Below are positions 37,080 through 48,848 of a stretch of 64,000 bases of DNA, one piece after another. This DNA is from Gordonia soli NBRC 108243 (GTDB lineage: Bacteria > Actinomycetota > Actinomycetes > Mycobacteriales > Mycobacteriaceae): the NCBI RefSeq assembly GCF_000334455.1, contig NZ_BANX01000002.1, positions 62,001-126,000 of the forward strand. Direction: 5' to 3'. Below the pieces are notes generated by a model that worked only from the letters and a program-made list of their open reading frames with translations, was not told the origin of the DNA and did no database searches. Position numbers and translations under genes: made by a program. How positions within the stretch are numbered: the first letter of the stretch is position 1; each line of letters starts with the position of its first letter.

Positions 37080-38111
37080 ATGAGCGTTCCCCTGTCCATC
37101 CTGGATCTGGCATCCGTCGGCAAGTCCGAGACCGTCGCCGACAGTTACGCCGCCAGCGTCGATCTGGCCCAGCGCGCCGAACGGTGGGGCTATCGCCGCA
37201 TCTGGTACGCCGAGCACCACAACATCCCGACCATCTCGTCCGCAGCACCGGCGGTGTTGATCGCGCACGTCGCGGCGCACACCGAATCGATCCGGCTCGG
37301 GTCCGGTGGCGTCATGTTGCCCAACCACGCGCCGCTGACCATCGCCGAGCAGTACGGCACCCTGGGGACACTGCACCCCGGACGCATCGACCTCGGACTG
37401 GGGCGGGCACCGGGTGGCGACCAGGCGACGTTCGCCGCGCTACGCCGCTCGGTCGAGGCCGCCGACCGGTTCCCACAGGACGTCCTGGAACTCCAGGCCT
37501 ACCTGGCCGGCGAGAGCCGGGTCGAGGGGGTTCGCGCGATCCCTGGGGAGGGCACGCAAGTGCCGCTGTACATCCTCGGCAGCTCACTGTTCGGGGCCCA
37601 GCTCGCCGCCATCCTGGGGCTCCCGTACGCCTTCGCATCGCACTTCGCCCCGCAGGCCCTACGCGAGGCCGTCGCCATCTATCGCCGCGAGTTCCGGCCG
37701 TCGGAGCAGCTCTCCGAGCCGTATGTCATCGCCGGGGTCGGTGCCATCGTCGACGAGGACGCGGCGGTCGCGCGCGATCAGCTCCAGCACGCCCGGCGCG
37801 GTCGGGTCAACGCGCTGTTCGGTCGCGGTGGCCGCACCTTCACCGACGAGGAGGCCGACGCCATCCTGTCGATGCCGCAGGGCCGACAGGTCGACGAGAT
37901 GACCAAGTACACCGGCGTCGGAACTCCGCAGGAGGTGCGTGACTACCTCGACTGGTTCGCCGGCCACGCCGACGCCGACGAGTTGATCGTCGCTTCCTTC
38001 GCGCCGGACCGCACGGTGTGGCGACAGACCTTCGCCCACCTCGCCCCCGGTGGAAGCGACGCCGACCGCGGTTCGGCGGCGGTCGACCCGGACGCCGTGG
38101 TCAGTCGCTGA
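37080..38111 (+). CDS. LLM-class flavin-dependent oxidoreductase (YhbW/MsnO8-like)
   Basis: A 343-residue bacterial-luciferase-like barrel. Typical blocks are [20 protein letters not shown] at the start, [40 protein letters not shown], and [19 protein letters not shown]. These are features of the YhbW/MsnO8 subgroup, which uses reduced FMN. The substrate is unknown. It is unrelated at this level to the SfnG-like enzyme at 13.5 kb. Its last 11 bases overlap the end of the converging cupin gene. It belongs to a three-gene block (37.1-39.4 kb) not in the conserved ABC ATPase / serB2 neighbourhood. Confidence 0.85.
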   Translation: MSVPLSILDLASVGKSETVADSYAASVDLAQRAERWGYRRIWYAEHHNIPTISSAAPAVLIAHVAAHTESIRLGSGGVMLPNHAPLTIAEQYGTLGTLHPGRIDLGLGRAPGGDQATFAALRRSVEAADRFPQDVLELQAYLAGESRVEGVRAIPGEGTQVPLYILGSSLFGAQLAAILGLPYAFASHFAPQALREAVAIYRREFRPSEQLSEPYVIAGVGAIVDEDAAVARDQLQHARRGRVNALFGRGGRTFTDEEADAILSMPQGRQVDEMTKYTGVGTPQEVRDYLDWFAGHADADELIVASFAPDRTVWRQTFAHLAPGGSDADRGSAAVDPDAVVSR

Positions 38112-38556
38112 CGTCCAGCGCGAAGTCGGCGAAATCGAAGCCGGGCACCACGATGCAGCTGACAAGTCCGGCGACGTCGTCGACGGGCCGGGCCCGCTGC
38201 CAGTGTCCGGGCGGCACCAGCGCCTGCGGCACCTGACCGCCGGCGATGTCGGGGCCGACGATCACGGTGCGTTCGAGTCGTGGTCGGCCACCGGCCCCAC
38301 CGAGTTCCAGCGCGATGGGTGAACCGCGATGGTGCAGCCAGAGTTCCGTGCTGCGCACCGTGTGCCACGCCGATTCCTCGCCCGGCATGAGCAGGAAGTA
38401 GATGGACGTCCCGGCCGACCGATGCCCGGGATACCCATGAGGCAGAGCAGATTGCGGAATGGTGATCTCGCTGCGCCAGGTCTCCGCGAACCAGCCACCC
38501 TCGGGATGGGGTTCCAGGCCCAGCGGTCCAGCCCACTCCGGCAACGCCCCGGTCAT
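38101..38556 (-). CDS. Cupin superfamily protein (DUF985)
   Basis: A 151-residue DUF985 cupin. [16 protein letters not shown] at the N-terminus is the family hallmark. Then come STSIYFLL-type strands (here [20 protein letters not shown] with the metal-site histidine), [14 protein letters not shown], and PGHWQRARP, and the C-terminal [15 protein letters not shown]. Function is unknown. Its ATG follows immediately after the TAG of the Pth2-like gene (TAGATG), so the two are cotranscribed. The 3' end overlaps the LLM gene on the opposite strand by 11 bp. Confidence 0.85.
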   Translation of the reverse strand: MTGALPEWAGPLGLEPHPEGGWFAETWRSEITIPQSALPHGYPGHRSAGTSIYFLLMPGEESAWHTVRSTELWLHHRGSPIALELGGAGGRPRLERTVIVGPDIAGGQVPQALVPPGHWQRARPVDDVAGLVSCIVVPGFDFADFALDVSD

Positions 38557-39396
38557 CTACAGCACCTGCGCGATGACGGTCACCGAACCCGGCGCGATCT
38601 CGGTGAACCCGGCGTCCCGGATCGGCACCGACGTCCCATCGGACTCGGCGGCGAGCAACTCGGTCCAGCGCCGCGCCGACGACTCCCGCACCGCCAGTGG
38701 GCAACCCGCATCGCGCCAGCTACGCGCCTCGTTTTCGGACATCAGGCCGACCGCCAGCATCGATGCGTGCCCGACCTGGGCGGCCAGCTTCCCGACGGTC
38801 ATCTCGAGATCGGGGTTCGTCCACAGGCACACCCCGGTATCGGGCTGGTCCTCCGACAGCTCCCCGGACAGGTCGGTGCCACCGATCTGCAGACGACTGA
38901 TCCGCTTGTCCACGTCGCCCACCCGGCTCGGCACGATGGCGCGTGCCCACGCACCGTCGGCGTCGATCGTGACCCCGGGGACATCCTGAGCGGCGATCCA
39001 GTGCGCCCCACGTGCACGTCGGGCGATCTTTCGGATACGCGCCCCGCACCACGTGTCCATCGCCACCGACCAGGGACCGTCGGCGCCGGCCCGATCGTCC
39101 AGGCACAGGAGCGCCACCGCGCGAGCCGCGGCGACCAGCAACGCCTGCCGCGCCGGCGGATCGGCCTTCTCGATCCGTAGCACCACCTGCATCGCCTGCA
39201 CATCAGCAGGATCGTCGGGATCCGAACCGCCGCCGACGTACTCGACGAGGCGCCGGTAGGTCTCCGGAAAAGGGTCGACGCCGACTCGGTCTGTCCCGGC
39301 AGAGCCGTCGGGCCCTGTTCGGTCGGGCCCTGTCCGGTCGGGCCCTGTCCGGTCGGGTCCTGTTCCGTCCGGATCCGACGTGATCGGTTCTGACAC
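38557..39396 (-). CDS. Peptidyl-tRNA hydrolase PTH2-like protein with repeat-bearing N-terminus
   Basis: 279 residues. The C-terminal third carries a Pth2-type core (WTNPDLEMTVGKLAAQVGHA, then SENEARSWRDAGCPLAVRES). An unusual DUF2000-like upstream part (AMDTWCGARIRKIARRARGA) is included. It may hydrolyse peptidyl-tRNA or be a Pth2-fold relative with another role. The N-terminus (residues 10-30) is a tandem TGPDR repeat made by a 15-bp DNA minisatellite, probably disordered. The 5' end at ATG 39396 would make the repeat translated; a later start (for instance near residue 40) would leave it untranslated. Confidence 0.75.
   Translation of the reverse strand: MSEPITSDPDGTGPDRTGPDRTGPDRTGPDGSAGTDRVGVDPFPETYRRLVEYVGGGSDPDDPADVQAMQVVLRIEKADPPARQALLVAAARAVALLCLDDRAGADGPWSVAMDTWCGARIRKIARRARGAHWIAAQDVPGVTIDADGAWARAIVPSRVGDVDKRISRLQIGGTDLSGELSEDQPDTGVCLWTNPDLEMTVGKLAAQVGHASMLAVGLMSENEARSWRDAGCPLAVRESSARRWTELLAAESDGTSVPIRDAGFTEIAPGSVTVIAQVL
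39309..39368. repeat. 15-bp coding minisatellite, four units
   Basis: Four tandem units of CGGGCCCTGTCCGGT (39309-39323, 39324-39338, 39339-39353, 39354-39368). Units 2 and 3 are identical, unit 1 has one change and unit 4 has three or so. Read on the minus strand they encode TGPDR repeats near the N-terminus of the Pth2-like protein. The unit is a multiple of three, so copy-number change keeps the frame. Confidence 0.85.
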
Positions 39397-39404
39397 GGTC
39401 GGGC

Positions 39405-42474
<3,070 letters not shown>

Positions 42475-42761
42475 AGATCCTCCTCTTGCGCAACCACCAT
42501 GAGGGCCGTCGCGGACGGGTTTCATGGGGGTCGGCACATGAACACAAACCGAGCGCTGCGTACTGATCGTAGACCCTGACACCCCTCTGAGCCGAGTGGG
42601 TCCTACGTTCTGTCGTAAGTCCGCACCGGGTGGTGGGTCCACTGCAGGTCAGTGGCCGTCGTGGGTTCGACGCGCCCGCCCTCGGACGGCCTCGCATGAC
42701 GCTGCCGGACGGGGATGGCGGAGTCGGCGTCGCGTGTGCTCATCCGTCGGGTGTCCGGTGC

Positions 42762-42767
42762 TAGCGT
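42762..42767 (+). promoter_or_regulatory. -10 box of a leaderless promoter for fecB, in the ctaD/fecB gap
   Basis: TAGCGT lies six bases before the GTG at 42774. The divergent ctaD/fecB gap (42475-42773, 299 bp) must also hold the ctaD promoter, but I see no clear match for it. The rest of the gap shows no other feature. Confidence 0.4.
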
Positions 42768-42773
42768 GTTCGG

Positions 42774-43919
42774 GTGCTGAGCAGTCGTGGAAACGCCTCG
42801 AACCCGGCTCGATCGGCGCGTTCCGCGTCGACGTCCGGCCGACGTCGGACGGAGGACCTCCGGACCGTGTCCACCGCTCTCCCGACGGCCGTCGAGTCGC
42901 CGGTCGTCGGGTCGCCCGCCGCTCTCCGTGGCCACCGCCTCCCGCTCGTCCTCGTCGCCTTCACCGCGACCGCTGCGACGCTCCTGGCCGCCGGATGTTC
43001 GGGCGACGACCCGCTGACCACACCCGACGGGTCGACCATCGTCACCTCGACGACCCGGATCGCAGACGTCAACGTTGTCGCCGCCGATCGCGACACCACG
43101 CGCACCTGCCTCGCCCCGACCGCGCCGGACGACGGACAGACCGATGTGGCGCGGATCGTCGTCACCGATCCGGCCCTGCTCGACGCCGTCTGCGCACTCG
43201 GGATGGGGCCGAAGGTCACCGCTGTCACCGCTGCCGCGGGATCGGTTCCCGCCTACCTCGGCCCGCAGTTGACCTCCGTACCGACCATTGGAGCGACCCC
43301 GGATGCCTCAGCCGCCACGGCAGCGTCCCCCGACGTCGTGCTCACCTCGCCGCAGTCCGCCGCATCGGCTCGCGCCTTCTCCGATGCCCGGGTGGTCTCG
43401 GTCGCTCCCGACGCCGACTGGCAGAAGCGGTTCCAGGCGGTCGCCGACGGACTCGGCCGATCAGCAGCGGGCGAACGCCTGCTGGACGAGTTCCGCACCG
43501 AGGCGTCCAAGACCGGAGTCCGCCTCGACGCCGCACATAACCAGATCTCTCTGGTCCGGTTCGCCGGCAGCTCCGAGATGATCGCCGGCACCGACAGCTT
43601 CGCGGGCGGCATCCTGGGCATGATCGGAATTCAGCGGCCGGCACCTCAGCGGAATCCGCGGTCGTTCACCGTCACCGATCAGAACTTCAAGGACGCCGAC
43701 GGCGACCTGATCTACGTCAGCTTCAACGGCCCGGAGGGTCAAGCTCACGGAGAAGAGGTGCTCCGCAGCGACCGCTGGCTCGACATGGGTGCGCCGACGT
43801 GGAAGCGGGTACTCGTCGTCGACGATGAGATCTGGTATCGCACATCAGGGCTGGCCGCCGCCTGGCTGGTCCTCAACGACGTCAAGGAGTCCATCGATGG
43901 GAACTCGGCCAACTTCTGA
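42774..43919 (+). CDS. fecB: Iron-siderophore-type ABC substrate-binding lipoprotein (FecB-like)
   Basis: Up to 381 residues. A long basic leader is followed by a hydrophobic segment and lipobox (LPLVLVAFTATAATLLAAGC, cysteine about residue 75). A periplasmic-binding fold comes next: VARIVVTDPALLDAVCALGM, VPTIGATPDASAATAASPDV, PDADWQKRFQAVADGLGRSA. It binds ferric siderophore or a related ligand outside the membrane; the M. tuberculosis counterpart is FecB (Rv3044). The start is uncertain. GTG 42774 is six bases from a -10 box, while GTG 42867 has GGAGG about 12 bases upstream and gives a 44-residue signal. No permease gene adjoins. Confidence 0.85.
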   Translation: MLSSRGNASNPARSARSASTSGRRRTEDLRTVSTALPTAVESPVVGSPAALRGHRLPLVLVAFTATAATLLAAGCSGDDPLTTPDGSTIVTSTTRIADVNVVAADRDTTRTCLAPTAPDDGQTDVARIVVTDPALLDAVCALGMGPKVTAVTAAAGSVPAYLGPQLTSVPTIGATPDASAATAASPDVVLTSPQSAASARAFSDARVVSVAPDADWQKRFQAVADGLGRSAAGERLLDEFRTEASKTGVRLDAAHNQISLVRFAGSSEMIAGTDSFAGGILGMIGIQRPAPQRNPRSFTVTDQNFKDADGDLIYVSFNGPEGQAHGEEVLRSDRWLDMGAPTWKRVLVVDDEIWYRTSGLAAAWLVLNDVKESIDGNSANF

Positions 43920-44664
43920 GCTCGCCGCACTTGCCAACACCCTGCTCGAACTGCACCAGCCCGGCAACCCTGTCGTCCTGCCGACGGTGTGGGACGCGTG
44001 GTCCGCAGCGTTGGCCGCCGATGCCGGGTTCGCCGGTCTGACGGTGGGCAGCCACCCGGTAGCCGACTCGATAGGTCGCGCCGACAACGAGGGGATGACC
44101 TTCGACGAATTGCTCACCCGGGTCCGTCAGATCACCGACGCCGTCGAGATCCCGGTCTCGGTGGACATCGAGTCCGGCTATGCCGAGTCGGCGAACCGAC
44201 TCATCGACGGCCTGTTGGACGCCGGCGCGGTCGGGCTCAACATCGAGGACACCGTCCACTCGGAGAATCGCCGGCTGCGGACCGCCGAGGAGCATGCGGC
44301 GCTGATCGGCGACCTGCGTGCCGCCGCGGACGCCGCCGACGTCCCGGTCGTCATCAACGCCCGCACCGACCTCTTCATCCGCGCCGACGGTGACGACGCC
44401 GACCGGGTGGACCGTGCGATCGCCCGCTTGAAGCTCGCCGCCGAGGCCGGCGCCAGTTCGCTGTATCCGGTCGGACGGCACAGCGACGACGACCATCGTC
44501 GGCTCACCGCGGAGTTGCCGCTCCCGGTCAACGCGATCGGTGTCCCGGGCGACGACTCGCTGGCACACTTCGCCGACCTGAACGTCGCCCGGATCAGCTT
44601 CGGTCCGCTGTGGCAGGCCGCGCTGGCCGAACGCTCGAAGGAACTGCTCATTCGCTGGAGGTAG
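43897..44664 (+). CDS. Isocitrate lyase/PEP mutase family protein
   Basis: A 255-residue PEP mutase/isocitrate lyase superfamily barrel. Typical elements are PTVWDAWSAALAADAGFAGL, the metal site region SVDIESGYAESANRLIDGLL, GLNIEDTVHSENRRLRTAEE, and PVVINARTDLFIRADGDDAD. The active-site cysteine of isocitrate lyase (KKCGH) is absent, so it is probably an oxaloacetase, PEP phosphonomutase or methylisocitrate-lyase-like enzyme of unknown substrate. It overlaps fecB by 23 bp with AAGGAG upstream of the ATG. Function in iron uptake is not implied by overlap alone. Confidence 0.82.
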   Translation: MGTRPTSELAALANTLLELHQPGNPVVLPTVWDAWSAALAADAGFAGLTVGSHPVADSIGRADNEGMTFDELLTRVRQITDAVEIPVSVDIESGYAESANRLIDGLLDAGAVGLNIEDTVHSENRRLRTAEEHAALIGDLRAAADAADVPVVINARTDLFIRADGDDADRVDRAIARLKLAAEAGASSLYPVGRHSDDDHRRLTAELPLPVNAIGVPGDDSLAHFADLNVARISFGPLWQAALAERSKELLIRWR

Positions 44665-44748
44665 TGCTGCGGATGGGTTGAGCGGCCCATCAGACCCACG
44701 GCGGTTGTAACGGTGCGCACGCAGTCGCGGACACATCAGTGTGTACGC

Positions 44749-45243
44749 ATGAGTGTCACCGACCAGTACCTTGCCAACAACGCCGAATACGCCGCGCAGT
44801 TCGACGGCCCGCTGCCCCTGCCGCCCAGCAAGCACGTCGCGGTCGTCGCGTGTATGGATGCGCGGCTCGACGTCTACCGAGCACTCGGCCTGCAGGAGGG
44901 CGAGGCGCATGTGATCCGCAATGCGGGAGGCGTCGTCACCGACGACGAGATCCGCTCGCTCGCGATCTCACAGCGACTGCTGGGGACCACGGAGATCATC
45001 CTCATCCACCACACCGACTGCGGCATGCTCACCTTCACCGACGACGACTTCAAGGCCGACATCCAGAAGGAGATCGGCCAGAAGCCGGCGTGGGCCGCCG
45101 AGTCGTTCTCTGATCCTGAGGACGACGTCCGTCAGTCGATCACGCGGATCGAGAACAGCCCGTTCGTCACCAAAACGTCGTCGCTGCGCGGCTTCGTCTT
45201 CGACGTCGCCACCGGAAAGCTGAACGAGGTCTCCGCGGCCTGA
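44749..45243 (+). CDS. Beta-class carbonic anhydrase (Rv1284-like)
   Basis: A 164-residue beta-carbonic anhydrase. Zinc ligands are C35 (VACMDARLD, with D37/R39 dyad), H88 and C91 (IHHTDCGM). VIRNAGGVVTDDEIRSLAIS and SSLRGFVFDVATGKLNEV are nearly identical to M. tuberculosis Rv1284 as I recall it. It interconverts CO2 and bicarbonate in the cytoplasm. ATG 44749 is the conserved start; the open frame upstream to 44713 is short. In M. tuberculosis the gene is elsewhere, so it is a rearrangement or insertion here. A hairpin follows at 45302. Confidence 0.93.
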   Translation: MSVTDQYLANNAEYAAQFDGPLPLPPSKHVAVVACMDARLDVYRALGLQEGEAHVIRNAGGVVTDDEIRSLAISQRLLGTTEIILIHHTDCGMLTFTDDDFKADIQKEIGQKPAWAAESFSDPEDDVRQSITRIENSPFVTKTSSLRGFVFDVATGKLNEVSAA

Positions 45244-45301
45244 CATCCACGACACGACCCGACGACGCGGGTCGTCACCATCTGCCGTCATCATCTGTCT
45301 T

Positions 45302-45344
45302 CAGAAAGGGCCCGCACGCCTTCCGGGTGTGCGGACCATTTCTG
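45302..45344 (+). terminator. Interrupted hairpin downstream of the carbonic anhydrase gene
   Basis: Outer stem CAGAAA/TTTCTG and inner stem CCGCAC/GTGCGG are joined by two short mismatched steps (GG/CC between). The loop is 11 bases. It lies about 60 bp past the stop codon. The 3' arm ends in ATTTCTGTC, a partial T-run. Confidence 0.5.
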
Positions 45345-45423
45345 TCTCGGTCCACGCGGGTCTCAGTCGTCGGAACCCGGTCCGCATCGGTCTCGGTCCG
45401 CACCGGGTGTCGGTCGGAATCGC

Positions 45424-45429
45424 TAAGCT
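45424..45429 (+). promoter_or_regulatory. -10 box of a leaderless promoter for the PPOX/F420 gene
   Basis: TAAGCT lies seven bases before the ATG at 45437; no ribosome site fits between. Confidence 0.45.
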
Positions 45430-45436
45430 CGACCGC

Positions 45437-45829
45437 ATGGCAGCGAACATCCCCGAGGGATACGAAGACCTGTTGGAGCGAGCGATCGTCGGCGCCCTCG
45501 CCACCGTCGGTCCCGACGGCGTCCCCAACGCGACCCCGATGTGGTTCGCGTGGGATGGCACCCATCTTCGCTTCACACACACCAAGGCGCGCAAGAAGAT
45601 CAAGAATCTCCAGGAGAACGGGAACTACTCCTTCGCCATCACCGACCCGGACAACCCGTACCGGTACCTCGAGGTACGCGGCTCGCTGGATGCGGTCATC
45701 GCCGACCCGACAGGCGCTTTCTACGTCGAACTCGGCAAGCGGTACGGCAACCCCGACACCCCCACCCCGCCGGATGCCGCCGACCGCGTGATCCTGTCGC
45801 TCTCAGCGACGTACTTCGGCAAGAAGTAG
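45437..45829 (+). CDS. PPOX-class F420-dependent enzyme
   Basis: A 130-residue split-barrel protein of the pyridoxamine-oxidase-like F420 group. The N-terminus is PEGYEDLLERAIVGALATVG, then DGVPNATPMWFAWDGTHLRF and the basic stretch THTKARKKIKNLQENGNYSF followed by YRYLEVRGSLDAVIADP. The KKIKN segment binds the cofactor phosphate/polyglutamate. It probably reduces an unknown substrate with F420H2. The length is typical for the family (120-150). A leaderless -10 box sets the ATG at 45437. It is a single gene. Confidence 0.85.
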   Translation: MAANIPEGYEDLLERAIVGALATVGPDGVPNATPMWFAWDGTHLRFTHTKARKKIKNLQENGNYSFAITDPDNPYRYLEVRGSLDAVIADPTGAFYVELGKRYGNPDTPTPPDAADRVILSLSATYFGKK

Positions 45830-45881
45830 GACGGACCCGATCGACGGCGCCGACCCCGACCGACGCGGCGCGGGGCCCGCT

Positions 45882-48848
45882 TTGCTGCCGCTGCACGCCG
45901 TGTGGCGGCCCGGCGTCGGACTGGGCGTATGGCGCGACGCATCGTCGCGTCCACCGGGGGAATCGGACCCGGCAGACACCGCAGGCGAATCCGGCTCCGG
46001 GAACGGCGCCGACGCACCCACGACCGACGATCTGCCCGCGGGCATCGCCGAGATGCTGGCGGGCCGACGCTTTCGTCGGCGTCTGCCGGTGATCGACGAG
46101 TTCGGCGGACGGACCTTCGTCGACGCTCTCACACTGGGCACACCGTCGGCGGTGGCCTTTCTCGACCTCACCCGGTCGACCCCCGTCAGTGGCGAGATCG
46201 CCTGGTACCGGCACCTTCTCGACGGCATCCGTCGCATGGTCGCCGCGGGTGCGGTCGCTCCCGGCGTCGCATCGGTGGCCGGTGAGCCGACCCTGCGGTG
46301 GCATACGATCCCCACTCCCCCGTGGCGCACCTGGTTGTCGGTGATGGCCGCGAGCGCTCCCGGTGTCGCCGAGACCAACGGCGGGGCGGCCGCCCTGGCC
46401 GACCTCACCGCCGAACTCGTCGACCACGAGACCCGGGCACGCCTGCGGGTGGGTGGCCGCCAGATCGGGACCCAGCCACCCCTCATCGCCGCTCTCCTCC
46501 CCGACGCACCGCAGGACCTGCCGATCGCCGTCGATCGCGTTGCCTCGGCAACCGCCGCCTGGACGTCGTGGAACACCGGTGTGCCCGAGCCTGATTCGGC
46601 ACTGGTGCTGCGCCTCTTCGAACCCGACGACGGGACGGGCGGCCTCGACGCGGACGCGGACGACCTCGAACCGTTCGATGCCGACGCCCTCCGTTGGCGG
46701 CTACAGGTCTGCCGTCGCTCAGCCGACGGGCACATCGAACCGGTCGCCCCGCATCGCCTCGACCCACACGAACTCGACCAGATCACCAGCGGACTGGCAG
46801 ATGCGCATCGCGCGTTTCCCGAACTCGGCCAGGCCGAACCGGACCACGCGAACCTCGACTACCTCTTGGACACGCGTCTGGTCGGAGCACTGTTCGACTC
46901 CGGCGCAGCAGCGCTGACCGCAGCCGGCATCGCGATGCTGTTGCCCCGCACCATCGCCGAGGTCCGCCCGACGCTCCATCTGCGAGCTCGGCCGGTCGCC
47001 ACCAGCACCGCCCGGGCAGCGCTCGTCGGGCTCGCCGAGATCCGCGACTTCGAATGGCGTCTCGCGCTCGGCGACGGCCCCGGCGCCGTCGAACTGACCG
47101 AGGCCGACCTGGAGGAATTGGCCAGGCAGCGCGGTGATCTCATCCGGCTCCGCGGCGTCTGGGTGCGCGCGGAGGGGGCGGCGCTGAGCAGGGCCGCGGC
47201 GTTCGTCACCGCACAACGAGCCGCATCGACGACCGACCAGCCCGCCGACATGGGCGAGTTGTTCGGCCTCCTCACCGACGGGGCCGATCGGGTCCCGGTA
47301 CCGGTGACCTCGGTGAAGGGGCTCGACTGGCTGGACCAGATCGCCGAGTCGGGTACGTTGCGGCCAGAATCGACACCGGTGCCCGCGCTCCTGGACGTCG
47401 AACTGCGCCCGTATCAGCAACGCGGCCTGGACTGGTTGGCGTACCTGTCCCGCATCGGCATCGGCGGCGTACTCGCCGACGACATGGGGCTGGGCAAGAC
47501 GGTGCAGGTGATCGCGCTGCTCTGCCACGAGCGAGCCGGGGACGCGCCGCGACGGGAGCCGACGCTGATCGTCTGCCCGATGTCGGTGGTGGGCAACTGG
47601 GAACGCGAGATCGCGCGGTTCGCAGCGGATCTGCGAGTCCTGGTGCACCACGGACCGGCCCGGAACAGCAGGGCCGGTTTCGGCAGTGCGCGCGCGGATG
47701 CCGACGTCGTCATCACCACGTTCGCCATCGCCACCCGGGATCGCGAGCTGCTGTCGGCGCATCGGTGGGAGCGGATCGTCGTCGACGAGGCCCAGCACCT
47801 CAAGAATGTCGCGACGGCGGCCGCCAAGGCGGTGCGTGCCATCCCCGCCCGCCACCGGGTCGCTCTCACCGGCACCCCGGTGGAGAACCGGCTCGAGGAC
47901 CTCCGGGCGGTCATCGACCTCGTGAACCCCGGGATGCTCGGTAGCGCGTCGGGATTCCGCGCGCGCTACGCCGAGCCGATCGAACGCGACCGTGATCCGC
48001 AGGCGGTGCGCCGACTGTCGGCGATCACGCGGCCGTTCGTGCTGCGCCGGGAGAAGACCGATCCCGCCATCCTTGCCGACCTGCCCGAGAAGTCGGAGAT
48101 GACGGTCCGGGTGAACCTCACCGTCGAGCAGGCAGCCCTGTACCGCGCCATCATCGACGAGTTGATGGCGGCGTTGCGGGACAGCCGACAACGTGTGCTG
48201 AGACGGCGAACGGTGCTCGCTGCGCTGACCAGGTTGAAGCAGATCTGCAATCATCCGGCGCACTACCTCGCCGACGGTTCACCACTGGTGAAGCGCGGTG
48301 CCCATCGGTCGGGCAAGGTCGAGTTGCTGGCCGACATGGTGACCACCTCGATCGACGAGGGCGACCGGGTACTGGTGTTCACGCAGTTCGCCGCGTTCGG
48401 AGAGCTGTTGGCGGAGTGGCTCACCGACGAACTCGCGACGCCTGTTCCGCTGTTGCACGGCGGCGTCGGCCGACCCGACCGCGATCGGATGGTCGCCGAC
48501 TTCCAACGCGACGACGGCCCCCCGGTGATGCTGGCGACCCTGAAGGCCGGGGGGACCGGGTTGAACCTGACGGCGGCGAATCACGTGGTACACGTGGATC
48601 GCTGGTGGAATCCGGCCGTCGAGGACCAGGCCACCGACCGCGCCTACCGCATCGGGCAGACACGCCGCGTACAGGTGAGTCGCTTCGTGTGTGTGGGGAC
48701 CATCGAAGAACGCATCGACGACATGATCGCGGCGAAGCGCGAGTTGTCCCGCCTCACCGTCGATGCCGGCGAGTCGTGGCTCGCAGACCTCGGCGACGAG
48801 GCGCTCCTGGACCTCTTCCGACTCCGCGACGAGGCGGTGAGCGAATGA
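45882..48848 (+). CDS. SNF2-family DEAD/DEAH helicase (HelZ-like)
   Basis: About 988 residues. The N-terminal 450 form the SNF2-associated domain. The helicase core follows: motif I DDMGLGKTVQVIALL (about 533-547), motif II DEAQHLKN (about 634), and the C-lobe LLHGGVGRPDRDRMVADFQR, AGGTGLNLTAANHVVHVDRW, and RAYRIGQTRRVQV. It is an ATP-driven dsDNA translocase; M. tuberculosis HelZ (Rv2101) is the likely relative. The start is uncertain: TTG 45882 opens directly into the conserved HAVWRPGVGLGVWRD, so a non-ATG start is probable. The stop overlaps the next ATG (ATGA), so it is coupled to the SWIM-finger gene. Confidence 0.9.
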   Translation: MLPLHAVWRPGVGLGVWRDASSRPPGESDPADTAGESGSGNGADAPTTDDLPAGIAEMLAGRRFRRRLPVIDEFGGRTFVDALTLGTPSAVAFLDLTRSTPVSGEIAWYRHLLDGIRRMVAAGAVAPGVASVAGEPTLRWHTIPTPPWRTWLSVMAASAPGVAETNGGAAALADLTAELVDHETRARLRVGGRQIGTQPPLIAALLPDAPQDLPIAVDRVASATAAWTSWNTGVPEPDSALVLRLFEPDDGTGGLDADADDLEPFDADALRWRLQVCRRSADGHIEPVAPHRLDPHELDQITSGLADAHRAFPELGQAEPDHANLDYLLDTRLVGALFDSGAAALTAAGIAMLLPRTIAEVRPTLHLRARPVATSTARAALVGLAEIRDFEWRLALGDGPGAVELTEADLEELARQRGDLIRLRGVWVRAEGAALSRAAAFVTAQRAASTTDQPADMGELFGLLTDGADRVPVPVTSVKGLDWLDQIAESGTLRPESTPVPALLDVELRPYQQRGLDWLAYLSRIGIGGVLADDMGLGKTVQVIALLCHERAGDAPRREPTLIVCPMSVVGNWEREIARFAADLRVLVHHGPARNSRAGFGSARADADVVITTFAIATRDRELLSAHRWERIVVDEAQHLKNVATAAAKAVRAIPARHRVALTGTPVENRLEDLRAVIDLVNPGMLGSASGFRARYAEPIERDRDPQAVRRLSAITRPFVLRREKTDPAILADLPEKSEMTVRVNLTVEQAALYRAIIDELMAALRDSRQRVLRRRTVLAALTRLKQICNHPAHYLADGSPLVKRGAHRSGKVELLADMVTTSIDEGDRVLVFTQFAAFGELLAEWLTDELATPVPLLHGGVGRPDRDRMVADFQRDDGPPVMLATLKAGGTGLNLTAANHVVHVDRWWNPAVEDQATDRAYRIGQTRRVQVSRFVCVGTIEERIDDMIAAKRELSRLTVDAGESWLADLGDEALLDLFRLRDEAVSE

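Noticed and set aside
42475..42642. N-terminal extension of ctaD to 42642
   Set aside because: The GTG at 42474 has an AGGAGG site and gives the conserved N-terminus; the extension is not conserved and crosses the likely promoter.
46719..48263. Minus-strand open frame of 514 codons opposite the SNF2 helicase
   Set aside because: Antisense to clear helicase motifs on the plus strand; composition is typical of shadow frames.
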